This document shows, piece by piece, positions 14,018 to 15,358 of a DNA stretch of 15,358 bases. The position numbers and the translations under genes were made by a program. Numbering within the stretch: the first letter of the stretch is position 1; each line of letters starts with the position of its first letter. A model generated the notes under the pieces. It searched no databases and was not told where the DNA came from. It saw only the letters and a program-made list of their open reading frames with translations. Source of the stretch: Bdellovibrionaceae bacterium UBA5009 (GTDB lineage: Bacteria > Bdellovibrionota > Bdellovibrionia > Bdellovibrionales > Bdellovibrionaceae); assembly GCA_002396665.1 (NCBI GenBank), contig DGYJ01000086.1, positions 12,655-28,012 on the forward strand. Direction: 5' to 3'.

Positions 14018-15358
14018 TTATTTACTCATTAAAGTTCTACGGTTCGCGTTGTAGCGATCTTTAATTTTATCAAAATTTGATTTGCCAGACTCGGGACTGA
14101 CTTGTTGGGCCCATGCGGCGGCAGCAACTTTTTCTGGGTCACTTAAATCTGCTTTTTCTTTTTCAAGGGCCTGTTCAAGTGCGGCAGATCCACCGCCAAA
14201 GCTTCCGCCTGACCCGCCACCTTCGCCTGAAAGAACATTGGTGTCTAATCCTGATTTACCTGCAGCTTTCGCTTGGTCACCTACAGAACCGCCACCACCT
14301 GACCCACCACCAAAGCCAAGTCCGCCGCTTCCGCCACCGCGTGGGCCTGATCCACTTGAATCTGCAGATTTTCCATCTCCCGCTGCTAAGGCAGAAGGGC
14401 TGCCGCTTCCAAGGTCACCAGAAGTTAATCCGGACTGAGTACCATTTGTGGCAGCTGCTGCCCCAGATGTTGATGTTGGAATTCTAGAGTTGTTGTCACT
14501 CATCGCTGAAAGAGAGTTGTTGCAACCTGCCATGCGTGGATTTGCTAAACAAATACATTTTTCATTTGAAGCATTTTCCGCTTTTGAACAATCTACATCA
14601 GATGGATTCGTTGCAACTGGTGGCGCTCCCCCAGTTGAAGAGGCCTGATCACATCCAGAAGATTTTTTAAAAGCATCCATCAATCCTTTGATTGTTTGTG
14701 CTCCACCCAGAACCATAGTAGTGTAATTTACTGCGCACGCATACTTTTTGCTTGCGACAGATTTACATTCATTGTCAGAATCTAATTCTTTTTTAGATGG
14801 ATCTGGGATGGTATGGGCCCAGATTTCGTTGAAATTGAATTTGTTCGCAGTACAAACTTTAAATTCAGATTCCCTATCAGACATATCCTTAGTTTCTGGC
14901 TTACATTCTGATCTGGTGGGTGGCGATGTTTTCATTGCAATGTTACAATTTTCGAGCTGAACTTTGGCAAGATCTTTAGCTTTTTCTTCTCTGGCGCATC
15001 TATCTGCCATAATTTTATTTTTTAAATCCGTTACTTTTTTGTCGAGCTGCTCAAGGGCCTTAACCGCGCCTCCACAAGAATTCGCACAAGTTAATTTGCT
15101 TGCTTCACAAGCTGCAATATATCCAGACAAACCAGTTTGCATAATATTAAATATTCCAGAGCTTTTGCTACAGCTATCATTTACTGCAGACGCGCCTGAT
15201 GAAAATAACTGTTGACCTAGTGACATTGCCTGCATCATTTGCATGCTACTATTTGTTAAACACTCTTTTGTTGCTTTAGGTTGTGATTTTATACACTGAC
15301 TTCGCTTTTTGTCGTATTCTTCTAATTGTGCCTTAATAATTTTGTCGGCTTCCTTGTG
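14018..15358 (-). CDS. Cys-rich exported protein of unknown function with Gly-rich C-terminal part (5' end outside window)
   Basis: No family is recognised. The frame stays open to the window edge: codons upstream of the first Met (15242-15244) read KIIKAQLEEYDKKRSQCIKS and similar text, so the start is outside and the visible part has 446 residues. It holds 17 cysteines, all in the N-terminal 60 percent. These include closely spaced ones (ACEASKLTCANSC near 15090, KCICLANPRMAGC near 14540), which suggests disulfides and therefore an exported protein, although the signal peptide is not in view. A helical charged segment (about 14950-15060) lies between them. The C-terminal part is Cys-free and rich in Gly and Ser (runs such as GGGSGG near 14290-14340), ending in a charged segment. 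Its stop TAA forms part of the next gene's ribosome binding site. The two genes probably act together. Confidence 0.75.
   Translation of the reverse strand, partial: HKEADKIIKAQLEEYDKKRSQCIKSQPKATKECLTNSSMQMMQAMSLGQQLFSSGASAVNDSCSKSSGIFNIMQTGLSGYIAACEASKLTCANSCGGAVKALEQLDKKVTDLKNKIMADRCAREEKAKDLAKVQLENCNIAMKTSPPTRSECKPETKDMSDRESEFKVCTANKFNFNEIWAHTIPDPSKKELDSDNECKSVASKKYACAVNYTTMVLGGAQTIKGLMDAFKKSSGCDQASSTGGAPPVATNPSDVDCSKAENASNEKCICLANPRMAGCNNSLSAMSDNNSRIPTSTSGAAAATNGTQSGLTSGDLGSGSPSALAAGDGKSADSSGSGPRGGGSGGLGFGGGSGGGGSVGDQAKAAGKSGLDTNVLSGEGGGSGGSFGGGSAALEQALEKEKADLSDPEKVAAAAWAQQVSPESGKSNFDKIKDRYNANRRTLMSK

Noticed and set aside
14190..14345. Repetitive CCACCG/CCGCC tracts that could suggest a CRISPR or a noncoding repeat array
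   Set aside because: They are simple codon repeats for Gly/Ser in an open reading frame, with no regular repeat-spacer pattern.
14082..14487. Long plus-strand open frames opposite the Cys-rich protein gene
   Set aside because: Their Pro- and Leu-rich text is the complement of Gly/Ser-rich codons in the minus-strand gene; no ribosome binding site or family features are seen.

Overview
The window looks like chromosomal DNA of a moderately AT-rich Gram-negative bacterium, most likely a Bdellovibrio-type member of the Bdellovibrionota. This rests on remembered gene families (a sigma-54 activator, an AmgK/MurU pair, Gly/Ser-rich secreted proteins of unknown function, alanine/asparagine-rich inserts in housekeeping enzymes), not on a marker gene, so the placement is tentative.

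Layout. (1) Positions 1-5677, plus strand: the 3' part of a class A penicillin-binding protein gene, uvrA and an ABC exporter gene. The three are coupled by two 4-base ATGA stop/start overlaps, so they form one operon. (2) 5817-6752: a single gene for a probable envelope-anchored L,D-transpeptidase (YkuD), closed by a very clear terminator. (3) 6921-9585: a sigma-54-dependent activator (EBP), a terminator, then a gene behind a good sigma-54 promoter. That gene's product looks like a worn-down EBP: part of the AAA+ fold is recognisable, but Walker A, the Walker B DE pair and the GAFTGA loop are gone. The same short inverted repeat (TGTC-N9-GACA) lies in front of both genes. (4) 9618-11662: an AmgK-like sugar kinase and a MurU-like nucleotidyltransferase overlapping by ATGA, the salvage route from MurNAc to UDP-MurNAc; only 32 bases separate them from the pseudo-EBP gene, so they may share its sigma-54 promoter. 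(5) 11685-12951: an accessory-type AAA+/DUF4143 ATPase whose promoter region is a tandem duplication of a 32-base unit; each copy carries a palindrome over a sigma-70-like promoter. (6) 12953-15358, minus strand: two secreted proteins of unknown function, one gene cut by the window edge, converging on the ATPase gene with one base between the stop codons.

Theme. Much of the window concerns the cell wall: a PBP, an L,D-transpeptidase and the MurNAc salvage pair. The best candidate for an undescribed system is region 3-4: EBP, shared operator-like repeats, sigma-54 promoter, catalytically dead EBP-like protein and possibly the muropeptide salvage genes. No RNA genes, CRISPR arrays, insertion sequences or phage genes were seen. 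No stretch longer than 300 bases lacks a gene.
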